Positions 9,357 to 18,703 of a stretch of DNA of 42,512 nucleotides are shown here, in pieces; the stretch's first letter is position 1, and each line of letters begins with the position of its first letter. The DNA lies in contig JAIETE010000089.1 in NCBI GenBank assembly GCA_019745505.1, forward strand, positions 1 to 42,512. The letters run 5' to 3'. The stretch comes from Candidatus Obscuribacterales bacterium. Its GTDB lineage: Bacteria; Cyanobacteriota; Vampirovibrionia; Obscuribacterales; Obscuribacteraceae. The notes beneath the pieces were generated by a model, which was not told the origin of the DNA, searched no databases, and saw nothing but the letters and a program-made list of their open reading frames with translations. A program made the translations under genes and the position numbers.

Positions 9357-10297
9357 GCGAAATCGGAACAGTGTTTAAACGCTTGCAAGAGCGACTTTCA
9401 TCAGTGATTGTCGGTCAACAAATGGTCATCGATCAGCTCCTGGTCGCCCTTCTGGCCGAAGGACACGTCTTACTCGAAGGAGTTCCCGGCACCGCCAAGA
9501 CAATGCTTGTGAAAACGCTGGCATCGCTCATCAGCGCCGAGTTCGGGCGCGTTCAGCTTACCCCTGACATGCTGCCCTCGGACATACTTGGCACCAGCAT
9601 TTACGATCTCAACAACAAAACTTTCACTCTGAAGAAAGGTCCTATTTTTACGAGCCTGCTTCTGGCCGATGAGATAAACCGAACGCCGCCAAAGACTCAG
9701 TCTGCGCTCCTCGAAGCGATGGAAGAACGCCAGGTGACACTGGATGGTCGTACGCAAAAGCTGCCCGACCTGTTCATGGTTGTCGCCACTCAAAACCCTG
9801 TCGAATTCGAAGGCACCTATCCTCTGCCCGAAGCCCAGCTGGACCGCTTCATGCTCAAAGTGATGATCGGCTATCCGGAGTCCGATGCCGAGCGCCAAAT
9901 GTTGCTGAACTGGCAAGAGGGACTGTACAGAAAGAAAACGCCGCCGCTGGAGCCATGCGTGACCGTCGATGAAATTCTACAGGCACGACAAGAACTGGAC
10001 AAAGTGAAGGTAGAAGAATCGCTACTCACTTATTTGATGGAAATAGTGCAAAAGTCTCGACAGCTCTCCGATCTGCAATTGGGCGCAAGCCCGCGCGCTG
10101 CACTTAGCTGGCTTGCCGCGGCCAAGTCGCACGCGGCTATAGAAGGAAAAGATTTTGTCACTCCCGACAATATCAAATTTGTCGCAGAGCCGGTTTTGCG
10201 CCACCGCCTCATCCTCACTGCAGAAGCCGAATTGGATGGAGTCACCGTGAGCCAGGTGATCGCCAATTTGCTAAGACAAGTCCCTGTGCCCAGATGA
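9353..10297 (+). CDS. MoxR-family AAA+ ATPase
   Basis: 314 residues. Walker A GVPGTAKT (43-50), Walker B LLLADE (102-107), sensor-1 region ATQNP (Asn148) and [10 protein letters not shown] (157-166) are intact, and the C-terminal lid matches MoxR. MoxR ATPases act as chaperones that mature or insert metal centres or partner proteins, often with a von Willebrand-like partner; the DUF58 protein encoded next is the likely partner. Cytoplasmic. Its ATG overlaps the DUF4350 stop. The specific client is unknown. Confidence 0.95.
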   Translation: MSEIGTVFKRLQERLSSVIVGQQMVIDQLLVALLAEGHVLLEGVPGTAKTMLVKTLASLISAEFGRVQLTPDMLPSDILGTSIYDLNNKTFTLKKGPIFTSLLLADEINRTPPKTQSALLEAMEERQVTLDGRTQKLPDLFMVVATQNPVEFEGTYPLPEAQLDRFMLKVMIGYPESDAERQMLLNWQEGLYRKKTPPLEPCVTVDEILQARQELDKVKVEESLLTYLMEIVQKSRQLSDLQLGASPRAALSWLAAAKSHAAIEGKDFVTPDNIKFVAEPVLRHRLILTAEAELDGVTVSQVIANLLRQVPVPR

Positions 10298-10309
10298 TGG
10301 CGCCTTGAT

Positions 10310-11644
10310 ATGAAGCTTACCGCCAGCCGGCGACTCTACCTCTTGCTCGTGATTGGAGTGGCGATCTTCTCTGCCGCCTATGCATTCGAGGGTGCTCGCA
10401 CACTGGGATTGGTATTCGATGTTTTGATACTAGTGGCAGTGGCAGTGGATTTTCAGCTCACACCCAGACCCCATTTGATTTCAGCCACAAGAGAGACACA
10501 AGATCGCCTATCCATCGGCAGAATCAACGAAGTGGTGATATATGTTCACAACAAAAGCAGTCTTGATCTGAAAGTGAGAGTTAAGGACGACTGCCCACTC
10601 ACCATCAATCCGAATGTGGAAGAATTTGCCTGCACTATAAAAAGCGCAGAGCAAGCAATACTAAGATACGCAGTCACACCAAGGCGGCGCGGATTGTACA
10701 AATTCGGCGACATCCATGTTCGCTATTGTAGTTTTCTCGGGCTCTTCTACCGCGAGTCGACAAGCAAGGCTCAAAAAGAAACAAAGGTCTACAGCGACCT
10801 GAAAGCCCTGTACGATTTATCCATAAAACTCAGCCGAACTACAGAGCTGGGCGAATTGCATCAAAGAAAACGTGGGCAGGGCACTGATTTTGCCAGCCTG
10901 CGCGAATACACAATCGGCGACGACAGCAAACTAATCGACTGGAAAGCTACTGCCAGAAGAGACAGGCCCGTCGTCAGAACATACGAGGTGGAACAAGAGC
11001 AGAGACTTCTCATTCTTGTAGACGCAGGTCGAATGATGCTCTCCGATCTGGAGGGTTTGACACGCTTCGACCATGCACTGAATGCAGGGCTCTGCCTGGC
11101 TCTGACCGGTTTGACCCACAACGACCAGGTCTCGTTCGGCATCTTTGCCGACAAGCCGCTGGCCTATTTGCCGCCGCGCCGGGGAAAGGCATACCTGAAA
11201 AAAATCCTGGAGGCGGTTTTCGATGTCGAACCAAAAATGGTTGAGCCGGATTATTTGGGCATGCTTTCCTATTTTTCCTCGATGCAGAAAGGTCGGTGTC
11301 TAATGGTGCTGCTGACTGATTTGACTGATGCCGTCGGTTCTCAATCGATGCTCGCCGGGCTGGCCAGCCTGTCAGGCAGGCATCTGCCCTTCTGCGTCAC
11401 CCTCAAAGATCGGCAGGTGACCGAGATGTCGCATCAAGGCATTCTCAAAGACTCGCACGATAAGAGTGTCTCGGTCGAAAAGATCTATGAGCGCGCCGTA
11501 GCCTGCGATCTGATATCGCAGCGCGAACTGGCATTGAATGTCTTGCACAGACGCGGTTGCCTTGTCCTGGATTGCCCGCCGCAGGAATTGTCCGACAAAC
11601 TCGTCGACTCCTATCTGGAAATCAAGGCTCGCGGACGCTTATAA
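10310..11644 (+). CDS. DUF58 domain membrane protein
   Basis: 444 residues. Two adjacent membrane segments (about 7-25 and 31-47), a beta-rich region, then the DUF58 signature at about 185-235: RKRGQGTDFASLREY, IGDDSKLIDWKATAR, VRTYEVEQEQ. A von Willebrand A-like core follows, beginning LILVDAGRMM; the metal-site DxSxS is degenerate (DAGRM). DUF58 proteins pair with MoxR ATPases. Last gene of the operon, 12 bases after MoxR. It converges on the LuxR-type gene with a 36-base gap and no clear terminator. Confidence 0.92.
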   Translation: MKLTASRRLYLLLVIGVAIFSAAYAFEGARTLGLVFDVLILVAVAVDFQLTPRPHLISATRETQDRLSIGRINEVVIYVHNKSSLDLKVRVKDDCPLTINPNVEEFACTIKSAEQAILRYAVTPRRRGLYKFGDIHVRYCSFLGLFYRESTSKAQKETKVYSDLKALYDLSIKLSRTTELGELHQRKRGQGTDFASLREYTIGDDSKLIDWKATARRDRPVVRTYEVEQEQRLLILVDAGRMMLSDLEGLTRFDHALNAGLCLALTGLTHNDQVSFGIFADKPLAYLPPRRGKAYLKKILEAVFDVEPKMVEPDYLGMLSYFSSMQKGRCLMVLLTDLTDAVGSQSMLAGLASLSGRHLPFCVTLKDRQVTEMSHQGILKDSHDKSVSVEKIYERAVACDLISQRELALNVLHRRGCLVLDCPPQELSDKLVDSYLEIKARGRL

Positions 11645-11680
11645 CTGAAATTACGTAAAGAACACAGAAAAGCCAAGTGG

Positions 11681-13588
11681 CTAAACCAGATCGTTGTCGC
11701 AGGCGTATTTAACCAGTGCCGTGCGGCTCTTGAGCTTGAGTTTTTTGCGAATGCGTGAGGCGTGCAGTTCGACCGTCGATTCGGTAAGAAAGAGGCGCTG
11801 CGCAATTTCTCTGTTGGCCAGACCGGAGGCAATCAGTTTTAGAACTTCCAGTTCTCTGAAGGAAAGCGGTGGTCCACCTGCTTCGGAGCGACCTTTGTCC
11901 TCGAGACCTTCGGGTCGATTCGTTCTCGATGCCATCTCCAGCGTATTAGTCAATTGCTGCGTTAGATTGCCGAGCAAATTCATATTAAATAGCTGGTCTT
12001 TTACTTGCATGAATGCCTGGCTGTTCTCCAGCGCAATCGCCGCCTCTGCTGCGGCAACTTCAAGCATATCCAGCTCATTAGGCAGCCACTTTCGCGCCGC
12101 ACCACAGGAGATGGCAACAACGACCCCGTAAATATGACCGTGGTGCGAAATCGGCGCTCCGGCGATACTGCTGAAACCGTTATCCAAGAACCATTCCAAC
12201 TCTTCATCAGAGATCTGCAGGTTCGGTCTCTCGGCAACGATATCAGCTACCGCCCTTACCCGAGTCTTGAAGTGCGATGCCGTTCGCGCAGGGAATTGCC
12301 CGGTTCTCCCTAAACCAAGTGGAGAAACATCCGGTTCTGCGAATTCGTGAGTGACAATGGGAGCGGTTACGGATTCGGTGCGCACCACCATGCAGCGTGA
12401 AACACTCAGCGCTCGCCCCAAGCTATCTACAACCGATTGCATAATACTGTCGCGATCGAGCGACGAATGCACACGGCATACTATTTGGCGCATCCACCTT
12501 TCCCAAGTCAACTGTTTAGACAAGCTGGCTGGACCCTGTTCAGCTGATGCAAAATCTTCTTGCACATCAGAGCCTTTCGTCTGCCCAACGGTCTGTCTGT
12601 GAGGGTAGAGAATGATTGCCACATGATGTCCGTCGGTTTGCGAATCATGTATAGGATATGCGAGCAGCGAAACCTTCACGCCATCTGCTTTGGCGGCGGA
12701 CAGAACCAGTTCATGAGCGCTCTTCACCGAATCTTCGCCGGCGGCCTTGTAAATCGTTTCGACCACCAGTGCTTTTGGCGCCAGCAAGTCGCTCAAGCTG
12801 ACATTCAGGACTGAAGCGCTAGACCCAGTCAGTAACTGGTTTGCGCTAGCGTTGGCATTCAGTACAGCCAGAGTTTCGCGATTGACTATCAAGCAGGCAG
12901 AGCGGGCTTCACTAAAAAATACAGCTTCCTGATGGAGGCTCTTGAGGGACTGGCAGACTTCAACGGCTATCGCCACCTGCTGCGCCAGACCTTCGCACGC
13001 TTCGATCATTTCATCGGAAAAAAAAGCACTGTCCGAACCAGCTGCTGCATGCATCGTCATACAGCCAATCGGTCCTTTCGGACCGATGAGAGGAAAAGCA
13101 ATAACAGCACCGCCCTTCGAATCGCCAAGAAATGCTTCCAGTTGAGAGCCGTCCTGCGCAAGAATGTCTTGCAATGGCAAGGGACGTCCATCTCTGAGCA
13201 ATTTCGAAAATTCCGAGCGCAGACCCAAGTGGTAATTCCTGCCCAGGCACGCAGATGTATGTGAGCGAGAATAGTCGGCCGTTACGCTCAGCGAGGAACC
13301 ATCTTCGGTGAAAAGCAAAACCGCGCAGCGTTCCAAATTTAGACCCTTACCGATCTCGTCGGCGGCCTTTCGAGTCAGTGCAGAGATTTCACCAGGCGCC
13401 CTTAGAGACCCCCTGACGAGCTCTGTAACTTTGGCGAGCAAAGTCCACAATTCAGAAGAGTTGGCTGTTTTCACCGATTTGGCTTCTTTGGGAATGTTCA
13501 AAGAACTCACCGAGTCCGGCAGGGCATTTGGAATTACGTTCAAGGAGGCGATATTCCATTTTTCCCTATAACATACGGTACTGTCCAT
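11681..13588 (-). CDS. LuxR-type transcription regulator with GAF-PAS-GAF sensory regions
   Basis: 635 residues from ATG 13588. Sensory part: a GAF domain at about 60-190, a PAS-like region about 195-300 (ACLIVNRETLAVLNANASANQLL) and a second GAF about 345-510. A LuxR/GerE helix-turn-helix is at 575-635: LSFRELEVLKLIASG, NREIAQRLF, STVELHASRIRKKL. There is no receiver domain, so it is not a classical response regulator; it probably binds DNA in response to a small ligand or redox change sensed by GAF/PAS. An open frame reaches TTG 13762, but that part covers strong hairpins (13614-13672) and reads as spurious. AGGA lies about 11 bases before ATG 13588. The target is unknown. Confidence 0.88.
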   Translation of the reverse strand: MDSTVCYREKWNIASLNVIPNALPDSVSSLNIPKEAKSVKTANSSELWTLLAKVTELVRGSLRAPGEISALTRKAADEIGKGLNLERCAVLLFTEDGSSLSVTADYSRSHTSACLGRNYHLGLRSEFSKLLRDGRPLPLQDILAQDGSQLEAFLGDSKGGAVIAFPLIGPKGPIGCMTMHAAAGSDSAFFSDEMIEACEGLAQQVAIAVEVCQSLKSLHQEAVFFSEARSACLIVNRETLAVLNANASANQLLTGSSASVLNVSLSDLLAPKALVVETIYKAAGEDSVKSAHELVLSAAKADGVKVSLLAYPIHDSQTDGHHVAIILYPHRQTVGQTKGSDVQEDFASAEQGPASLSKQLTWERWMRQIVCRVHSSLDRDSIMQSVVDSLGRALSVSRCMVVRTESVTAPIVTHEFAEPDVSPLGLGRTGQFPARTASHFKTRVRAVADIVAERPNLQISDEELEWFLDNGFSSIAGAPISHHGHIYGVVVAISCGAARKWLPNELDMLEVAAAEAAIALENSQAFMQVKDQLFNMNLLGNLTQQLTNTLEMASRTNRPEGLEDKGRSEAGGPPLSFRELEVLKLIASGLANREIAQRLFLTESTVELHASRIRKKLKLKSRTALVKYACDNDLV

Positions 13589-13918
13589 ATACGGGTTTTT
13601 CCTAGCAAAACACCCCCGGCTTGGCCCCGAACCTCTAATGTTGGCCGGGGTTTTTGCCGGGAACATACCGGCAGTCAGGGCTGTCAGTAGCAAACAGGTG
13701 CAGGAGCCCAGAGCGCTTGCACCGCAAAGAGTCACCGCCAAACAGCCGCCAGACACGAGCAAACGTGATTAGCAAAAGTTTATTTTTGCTATAAACGTTC
13801 TCCCCTCTTGGCTAGCCGCTCAAACTCAAATACAGCGGGCGTTACGGCACGTTTCAAAGCGACCGGAAATTGGTATAGAATTAATGTAAGTTCATTTAAT
13901 ATAAAAGGGAAGCCTAAA
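13589..13918. other. Divergent spacer between LuxR-type gene and HExxH gene, with inverted repeats
   Basis: 330 bases. An inverted repeat CCCCGGC (13614-13620) / GCCGGGG (13644-13650) is followed by TTTTT on the plus strand, and GCCGG-GAACATA-CCGGC lies at 13656-13672. An 8-bp inverted repeat TAGCAAAA (13770-13777) / TTTTGCTA (13784-13791) is operator-like and sits between the divergent genes. A possible plus-strand promoter is TTTCAA (13852-13857) with TATAGA (13874-13879), weak. Confidence 0.5.
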
Positions 13919-14470
13919 ATGACCTCGGCATCACAGTTCAGAAACCTGAAACGCCAGTTCGGAAAACGCCTAGTCGAGTGCGCTCTCAAATGTCCGACCT
14001 TGGTCGAGGACATCGAACGCATTCGCCAGGAAGGCGTCAAGATCAGGCTGGTGGACGGACCGTGCCGGGCTTATTACGACCGCAAGAAACGCACCATCTA
14101 CATCGGAAGATGGTGCCCGCGCAATTACAAGTTGATCAGCATCGCGCACGAATTCGTACATGCGGTCATACGTCCCACAATAGACCCGGTTCCCGGTGTC
14201 ACAGGCAGACAAGAATTTGTTACTCGCTGCCTCGAGGAAGAAACGGAAGCGATTGTTCACGAGATAAGCATCGTGAAAGAGCTTCTTCAGGCCGGAGTTA
14301 AGATTGACCCTAAAGAGCTGGAATGGCTGAAACGCTACAAGCGTGGTGGACGCAAGGCGATCATGAAAGCTCTCCAAAAGACTATCACTTCGACCACGGG
14401 CGAAGACTATCCGGAGTATTACGGTAGTTGGTACGACGAAATCGTACCGCCGGCCAAGAGACTTCCTTAG
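13919..14470 (+). CDS. Small HExxH zinc-metallopeptidase-like protein
   Basis: 183 residues from ATG 13919, preceded by AAGGGA at eight bases. The frame is open to TTG 13808, but the upstream part reads as non-coding. HEFVH (77-81) fits the HExxH zinc-binding motif of metallopeptidases. It follows a beta-rich DRKKRTIYIGRWCP segment and precedes an acidic helix EEETEAIVHE (about 106-115) that could supply the third ligand. I do not recognise the family by name. No signal peptide, so cytoplasmic. The HExxH, small size and lack of partners allow either a peptidase or a non-catalytic zinc protein. Confidence 0.75.
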   Translation: MTSASQFRNLKRQFGKRLVECALKCPTLVEDIERIRQEGVKIRLVDGPCRAYYDRKKRTIYIGRWCPRNYKLISIAHEFVHAVIRPTIDPVPGVTGRQEFVTRCLEEETEAIVHEISIVKELLQAGVKIDPKELEWLKRYKRGGRKAIMKALQKTITSTTGEDYPEYYGSWYDEIVPPAKRLP

Positions 14471-14507
14471 CGTTCTATTCGGTCAACCTATTTTTGCTCT
14501 GATTTGC

Positions 14508-15404
14508 CTACAAGAGATAGGGCAGAGGAGAGTCTTTCTCTTCATCAACAGTGAAAGGCTCTGACGTGAGCGCGCATGCATTGGGAATCATGTAACGCAG
14601 CTCCTCAGCGATAGCTCTGGCTTGCGGCATTCCAGCATGCAAATGAATGGTCTGAAAGTCGATTTTTACACGCGAACCGTCCGCAGCAATCACCTCGCCA
14701 TGATTGATGAGCAGACGAGCCTGATTCATGATCTCGTTCTGGGAACGCATCTGAGCGCGGCTGTGGGTGTGCGGCAGGAGATTGCCGTTGCTGTCATAAG
14801 CTCTGTCCAACCACGCTTCCTGAGCCACTCTGATACCGGCACGCTCGCCTGCCGCCAGCAAATTACTGCCGGAAGGTCCGATCAAGATGAGCCAACGGTC
14901 GAATTCAGCAAGAGCCTTAGCGACAACCGTAGCAATGCGCACATCGTGAGACATTTGCCGGTAGAGAAATCCATGCGGTCTTACTTGCGTCAACTCAAAA
15001 CCAAAAGTGCGTGCCATGCCGGACAAAGCCCCGATCTGGTAGAGAACAGAGGCGCGCAATTCTGAAGTGGACAAGTGAATCTCTCTTCTGCCAAAACCCT
15101 GCAGATCTGGATAACCGATATGAGCACCCAGGGCCAAACCGTAATAGCGGCATTCTTCCAGAGCCGCTTCCATAAGCGACGGATCACCGGCATGAGCTCC
15201 GCAAGCAATATTCGCCGATGTGACAAAGGGAAGCACATCCGACTCACCAGGCATGCGATAAGGGCCGAAACCCTCGCCCATATTGGTATTGATGTCTACG
15301 CCATGGCGCAAAAAAAGTTTGGCGGTGGGAGGTTGTTGAGACTGACTGACCTGCGCGGGTGCTGTTTCACGACTTCCCCGTGGTCTCTGTCTTCCGCGTC
15401 GCAT
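14508..15404 (-). CDS. pxpA: LamB/YcsF family protein, 5-oxoprolinase subunit A (PxpA)-like
   Basis: 298 residues from ATG 15404, with AAGGAGG three bases upstream. Family text is clear: DINTNMGEGFGPYRMPGESDVLPFVTSANIACG, HAGDPS, GAHIGYPDLQGFGRR, LYQIGALSGMAR and VRPHGFLYRQM. PxpA works with PxpB and PxpC to open 5-oxoproline to glutamate with ATP. No pxpB or pxpC is next to it here, so the partners are elsewhere or the protein has another role. Unusual is a basic extension of about 35 residues (RRGRQRPRGSR) before the domain, and the family's usual N-terminal DLNxDxGEG reads DINTNMGEG. An open frame upstream to TTG 15527 is probably not translated. Confidence 0.85.
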   Translation of the reverse strand: MRRGRQRPRGSRETAPAQVSQSQQPPTAKLFLRHGVDINTNMGEGFGPYRMPGESDVLPFVTSANIACGAHAGDPSLMEAALEECRYYGLALGAHIGYPDLQGFGRREIHLSTSELRASVLYQIGALSGMARTFGFELTQVRPHGFLYRQMSHDVRIATVVAKALAEFDRWLILIGPSGSNLLAAGERAGIRVAQEAWLDRAYDSNGNLLPHTHSRAQMRSQNEIMNQARLLINHGEVIAADGSRVKIDFQTIHLHAGMPQARAIAEELRYMIPNACALTSEPFTVDEEKDSPLPYLL

Positions 15405-15738
15405 AATCCTCCTTGCTGCCGAATCGTACTCGGCAAAACCAACCTCAGCCCGTTCAAAAAGGGCGAGAATTGAGCATTTTACCAGGGAAATCCCGCCAGT
15501 TCTCACGTTTGGCTGTCCAGTCCGCAAATGTACTAAACATCAATTTCGAAAAACTAGGTTTTTTCCGGTTTGATGAGCGCAAATTAGTCTTACAATGATA
15601 TAGGCTTCTCGGATGCCGCTCTGTCTGAAAAGACTCGGTCCGAATAGAAGAATCTAATTTTTTTCATTTGCCTGGCAGGGCTCAGCAACCCGGTTCCTAG
15701 CTCGAACCTCCACTTTCAGTACATCGAGAAGTTTTTCT
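15405..15738. other. Divergent spacer between pxpA and the TPR gene
   Basis: 334 bases. A plus-strand promoter is predicted at 15569-15596. It is followed by a stem-loop 15609-15643 built from TCGGA/TCCGA, CCG/CGG and GTCT-GAAA-AGAC, then a run of seven T at 15658-15664 some 15 bases after the stem. No gene is seen. Confidence 0.45.
15569..15596 (+). promoter_or_regulatory. Predicted promoter of the exported TPR gene
   Basis: TTTGAT (15569-15574), 16 bases, TACAAT (15591-15596). The transcript would begin just before the hairpin at 15609-15643. Confidence 0.4.
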
Positions 15739-16989
15739 TTGCGACGATTACCAATTTCCATTATGGGTGTCCTCTTCTGCCTTCTGGCTGGACTCGACTT
15801 GAGAGCCAGTGCAGATAATCGAATGATGCTGACAGGAGACGACCCCTACAATCTGCGCGTTCTGGCTTTCCAGTGTTACATAGAAGGCCAGACCGAGTCG
15901 GCGCTGGAAACCTACCAGCGTGCAGTCAAGCGAGCCATCGAAGAGTATGGCAACGACTCGACTATTGTTGCCGATATCTATTTCGAGATGGGCAGCCTGG
16001 CCTTCGATGCAGGCAAAGAAAATACCGCCGAGTCATGGCTGAATGAGTCATTGAAGCGCAATCCGAACTCTGAGATGGCCCGAATTAAACTGGCGGAAAT
16101 TTACAGAGTAAGAGCCAAACACGACCAGGCACTCTCTCAAATTCAAACTTGCTTGAAGCGCAATCGCAATTCCATAGCGGCCAGACGCGCTCTCATAGTC
16201 TGGTTGCAAGAGAAGGGTTTCGTGGCTCTGGCCACACAAGAATCGTATGTCCTGAACCAGATAGCCGGTGGATTGGATAAACGTATTGCACCGCAAACAA
16301 TGGTTGCCGCAGCGATCAAACCGCCGGCTGCCTCACCGGCAAAGAAAGAAGAACCAGCGCCGACCAAACCGCCGGAGCCGAAAGTCGAGTCCAAACAACC
16401 GGAGCCTAAAACTCAGGAAAAACCGAAAGCGCCTCCTTCTGTCGTTTCAGCTCTAATGAAAAGAGTGATCGCGCCGCCGAAGAAGAAGGAAACTCCCAAG
16501 CCTGTTGTAAAACCGCCAGTGGTTGTTCAGCAGCCGAAGAAGGAAACCAAGCCTGAACCGAAACCGGAAGTGAAGAAGCCGGAGCCGAAAAAAGCGGAGC
16601 CAGTCCAAGAAGTAGCAAAGACACCGCCGCCTAAGAAAATTGAAAGGCCGGCTCAACCGGTGCTGCCACCGCCACCTCCTGTCATGGCAGCATCACAACC
16701 TCAACCGAGGAAATCGAAAAATGGGCTAGTGCCTCCACCGCCTCCTATCGTTCCTTCCTTTGGCATGTTCCCGCCGCCGCCACCGATGAGTTACAACCCC
16801 AATGCTCCGATGCTTCAGACACGGGCTGTCCTGAAGAAGGAGAAGCCGAAAGCAGAGCCGAAAGAGTCGAAAGAAGAGAAGCAACCGGCAAGAGATGCTA
16901 AAGACGCGCCCAGCGTAGACGAAGAAGGCGAGGGCGATTTCCTAATCGACTGGGCAGGCTCCGGCAAGAAGAAAAAGAAAACCCCGTAA
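15739..16989 (+). CDS. Exported TPR protein with long Pro/Lys-rich tail
   Basis: 416 residues. TTG start at 15739 with GAGAAG eight bases before it; an ATG at 15763 would cut into the signal peptide. N-terminal signal peptide (RRLPISIMGVLFCLLAG, cleavage probably after LRASA). Residues about 30-165 form TPR-like helix pairs (AFQCYIEGQTESALETYQRA; MGSLAFDAGKENTAESWLNESL; LAEIYRVRAKHDQALSQIQ). Residues about 200-385 are Pro/Lys/Glu-rich with polyproline PPPPP runs, and the end is Lys-rich (GKKKKKTP). Likely envelope-located, using the TPR for protein contacts and the tail as a spacer or wall-binding arm. No named family. Confidence 0.75.
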   Translation: MRRLPISIMGVLFCLLAGLDLRASADNRMMLTGDDPYNLRVLAFQCYIEGQTESALETYQRAVKRAIEEYGNDSTIVADIYFEMGSLAFDAGKENTAESWLNESLKRNPNSEMARIKLAEIYRVRAKHDQALSQIQTCLKRNRNSIAARRALIVWLQEKGFVALATQESYVLNQIAGGLDKRIAPQTMVAAAIKPPAASPAKKEEPAPTKPPEPKVESKQPEPKTQEKPKAPPSVVSALMKRVIAPPKKKETPKPVVKPPVVVQQPKKETKPEPKPEVKKPEPKKAEPVQEVAKTPPPKKIERPAQPVLPPPPPVMAASQPQPRKSKNGLVPPPPPIVPSFGMFPPPPPMSYNPNAPMLQTRAVLKKEKPKAEPKESKEEKQPARDAKDAPSVDEEGEGDFLIDWAGSGKKKKKTP

Positions 16990-16990
16990 G

Positions 16991-17851
16991 TTAGGGATTG
17001 GGTGCAAATGGCTCACCACCGGCAGGTGGAGGCATATCATCCATTCGCCTTGCGCCGCCAGGACCGACCATGGCCGCACGGGGTCCGCCCGGCTTTACCT
17101 CAGGCAGTCGCTTGCGTTGGTCGCTCGTAAGCACGCCACGGATGGCCAGAAAATCGTCCAGCTTCATGTCTTCCGCTTGCTCGTGCAATTTACGCAATTC
17201 TCTGCCCTTAGCACGAATTTGATCGTCGGATGCTGATGGATCGAACATCATATCCCTCAGCTCCTGTCCGCCGGTCTGAAGCTTGCGCCTGACTTCGCGA
17301 GCACGCATCGCTGTGCTCTTTCGCAATTGCTGAATTTTGGACTTTTGCTCTTCGGTCAGATTTAGCGCCGACAAATCGAGCGCCTTTCTGCCTGCCGGAA
17401 ATCCGCCGGCACGGCCTGCAAATCCCCGTCTCTCGCCGAACTGGCCGTCCTGCATGAAGCCCTGACGCTTGCGAAAACCAGCGCCGCCAAATCCTTCTCC
17501 CGCGGGCATCGGACCGCGCGCAAACGGCTCTTGTGCGCCATCCGGAGCATCCCCGCCCTGCATTTGCCGGGCGCGCATAATTGCTTTTCGCATTCTAGCC
17601 CGGCGAGTCATCTCGTCGGCGCCATCAGCAACGCCGCCTTCGCCCTGCATATCAGCCTGCATCAACCGCGCTTTGCGTCTAAAGCCTGCAGGATTCTCTC
17701 CGGACAGTGCATTATTGCCGGCACCACTGACAGTATCGGACTGAGATAACGAACCCGCACCATTCTGAGCAATGGCAAACGGAGAAGCAGCCGCAAAACA
17801 CAGCGCCAGCGCCAAACATTCAAGAAGTCGTTTACTAGAGCTTGATCGCAT
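16991..17851 (-). CDS. Spy/CpxP-like LTxxQ periplasmic protein
   Basis: 286 residues from ATG 17851, supported by GAGGA eight bases upstream; an ATG at 17866 is less well placed. Signal peptide to about SPFAIAQ. A Gly/Met/Arg-rich spacer precedes a helical LTxxQ-type domain (about 135-250): LNLTEEQKSKIQQLRK, REVRRKLQTGGQELRDMM, then VLTSDQRKRLPE. Spy/CpxP/ZraP proteins are periplasmic chaperones or stress sensors. It starts inside the end of the anti-sigma gene (17-base overlap), so it is the third gene of the ECF operon and a plausible product or input of that envelope-stress switch. The tail is Pro/Gly-rich. Confidence 0.8.
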   Translation of the reverse strand: MRSSSSKRLLECLALALCFAAASPFAIAQNGAGSLSQSDTVSGAGNNALSGENPAGFRRKARLMQADMQGEGGVADGADEMTRRARMRKAIMRARQMQGGDAPDGAQEPFARGPMPAGEGFGGAGFRKRQGFMQDGQFGERRGFAGRAGGFPAGRKALDLSALNLTEEQKSKIQQLRKSTAMRAREVRRKLQTGGQELRDMMFDPSASDDQIRAKGRELRKLHEQAEDMKLDDFLAIRGVLTSDQRKRLPEVKPGGPRAAMVGPGGARRMDDMPPPAGGEPFAPNP

Positions 17852-18698
17852 ACAGGCCATCCTCATCTGTGCTTACACCGATATCCGAACTAATGCCGTC
17901 GTCATCTTCATAGAGAGCCAACAGCTCCGACGCGCCGGCTCGATTGCCAATATTCTGAGCCGCAGGCACAACAGTTTTGCTGCTATTCAGATGCGCCGCC
18001 ACCGGCGCTGCAGCACTGTTTTCTTGGACCGGCGCGACTTGCGCATTTTGTGCCAATCGCTCGGTCTCATCGCTAAGATGCGCCCCAGCTGTTTTGCGCA
18101 ACACGTCAGGGCTTTGGCGTGACTGCGGTGCAGCAGCAATTTTGTCCGGCGGCAATCTATCAGCAGGCAGAGCTGCCTGGCTCCGCATAGCACTATCCTC
18201 GACAGCGACATCATCGACAGCACCCACAGCGCCGGCACCATTAGCGATGGCACTCTCGACAGTCTTGCTCTGATCACGGAGCGCTACAGCCCTGGTCTGA
18301 TCGGCAGGATTAGACTGCGCTACTTGCTGAACATCACCCTTTGAGACAATAGAGCCGGCAATGGCAATCACGACCACTGCCGCAGCAGAAGCCGATGCTA
18401 TCAGCCATTTATGCTTCCTTCTCAATGGAACGACGGTGCCGGAGGACTCCGCCCCGCAAGAAGATTGCTTCGCAATCACTGCGTCGAAATTGTCCGCCAG
18501 ATCGAATTTCATCTGCCTGCGCGGCAGCGAAGAAAGCGTTGCTTTTAGAGCCTCAATCTCCTTCACCACACGCTTGCAATCCTCGCAGAAGGAAAGATGC
18601 TTGGCCAGCTGCTCTTTCTCGGAGCCGTCCAGCTCATTGTCGACAAATGCATCAAGCATCGGTACGAAGGTTTCACATTGGGAATTCATACTAGACAT
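17835..18698 (-). CDS. Zinc-finger anti-sigma factor, membrane-anchored
   Basis: 287 residues from ATG 18698 (AGGTG six bases upstream); a GTG at 18707 would overlap the sigma stop as GTGA. The N-terminal anti-sigma domain has H34-x3-C38-x2-C41 in HLSFCEDC plus Cys8, fitting the ZAS zinc motif that holds an ECF sigma factor. One membrane segment at about 98-118 (WLIASASAAAVVVIAIAG) is followed by a Gln/Ala/Ser-rich extracytoplasmic tail of about 165 residues. That tail has no recognised domain and may contact the Spy-like protein. Partner of the sigma gene directly upstream. Confidence 0.9.
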   Translation of the reverse strand: MSSMNSQCETFVPMLDAFVDNELDGSEKEQLAKHLSFCEDCKRVVKEIEALKATLSSLPRRQMKFDLADNFDAVIAKQSSCGAESSGTVVPLRRKHKWLIASASAAAVVVIAIAGSIVSKGDVQQVAQSNPADQTRAVALRDQSKTVESAIANGAGAVGAVDDVAVEDSAMRSQAALPADRLPPDKIAAAPQSRQSPDVLRKTAGAHLSDETERLAQNAQVAPVQENSAAAPVAAHLNSSKTVVPAAQNIGNRAGASELLALYEDDDGISSDIGVSTDEDGLYAIKL

Positions 18699-18703
18699 AG
18701 AAA

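Noticed and set aside
13589..13762. 58-residue N-terminal extension of the LuxR-type protein from TTG 13762
   Set aside because: It runs through strong hairpins and lacks a ribosome-binding site; ATG 13588 fits better.
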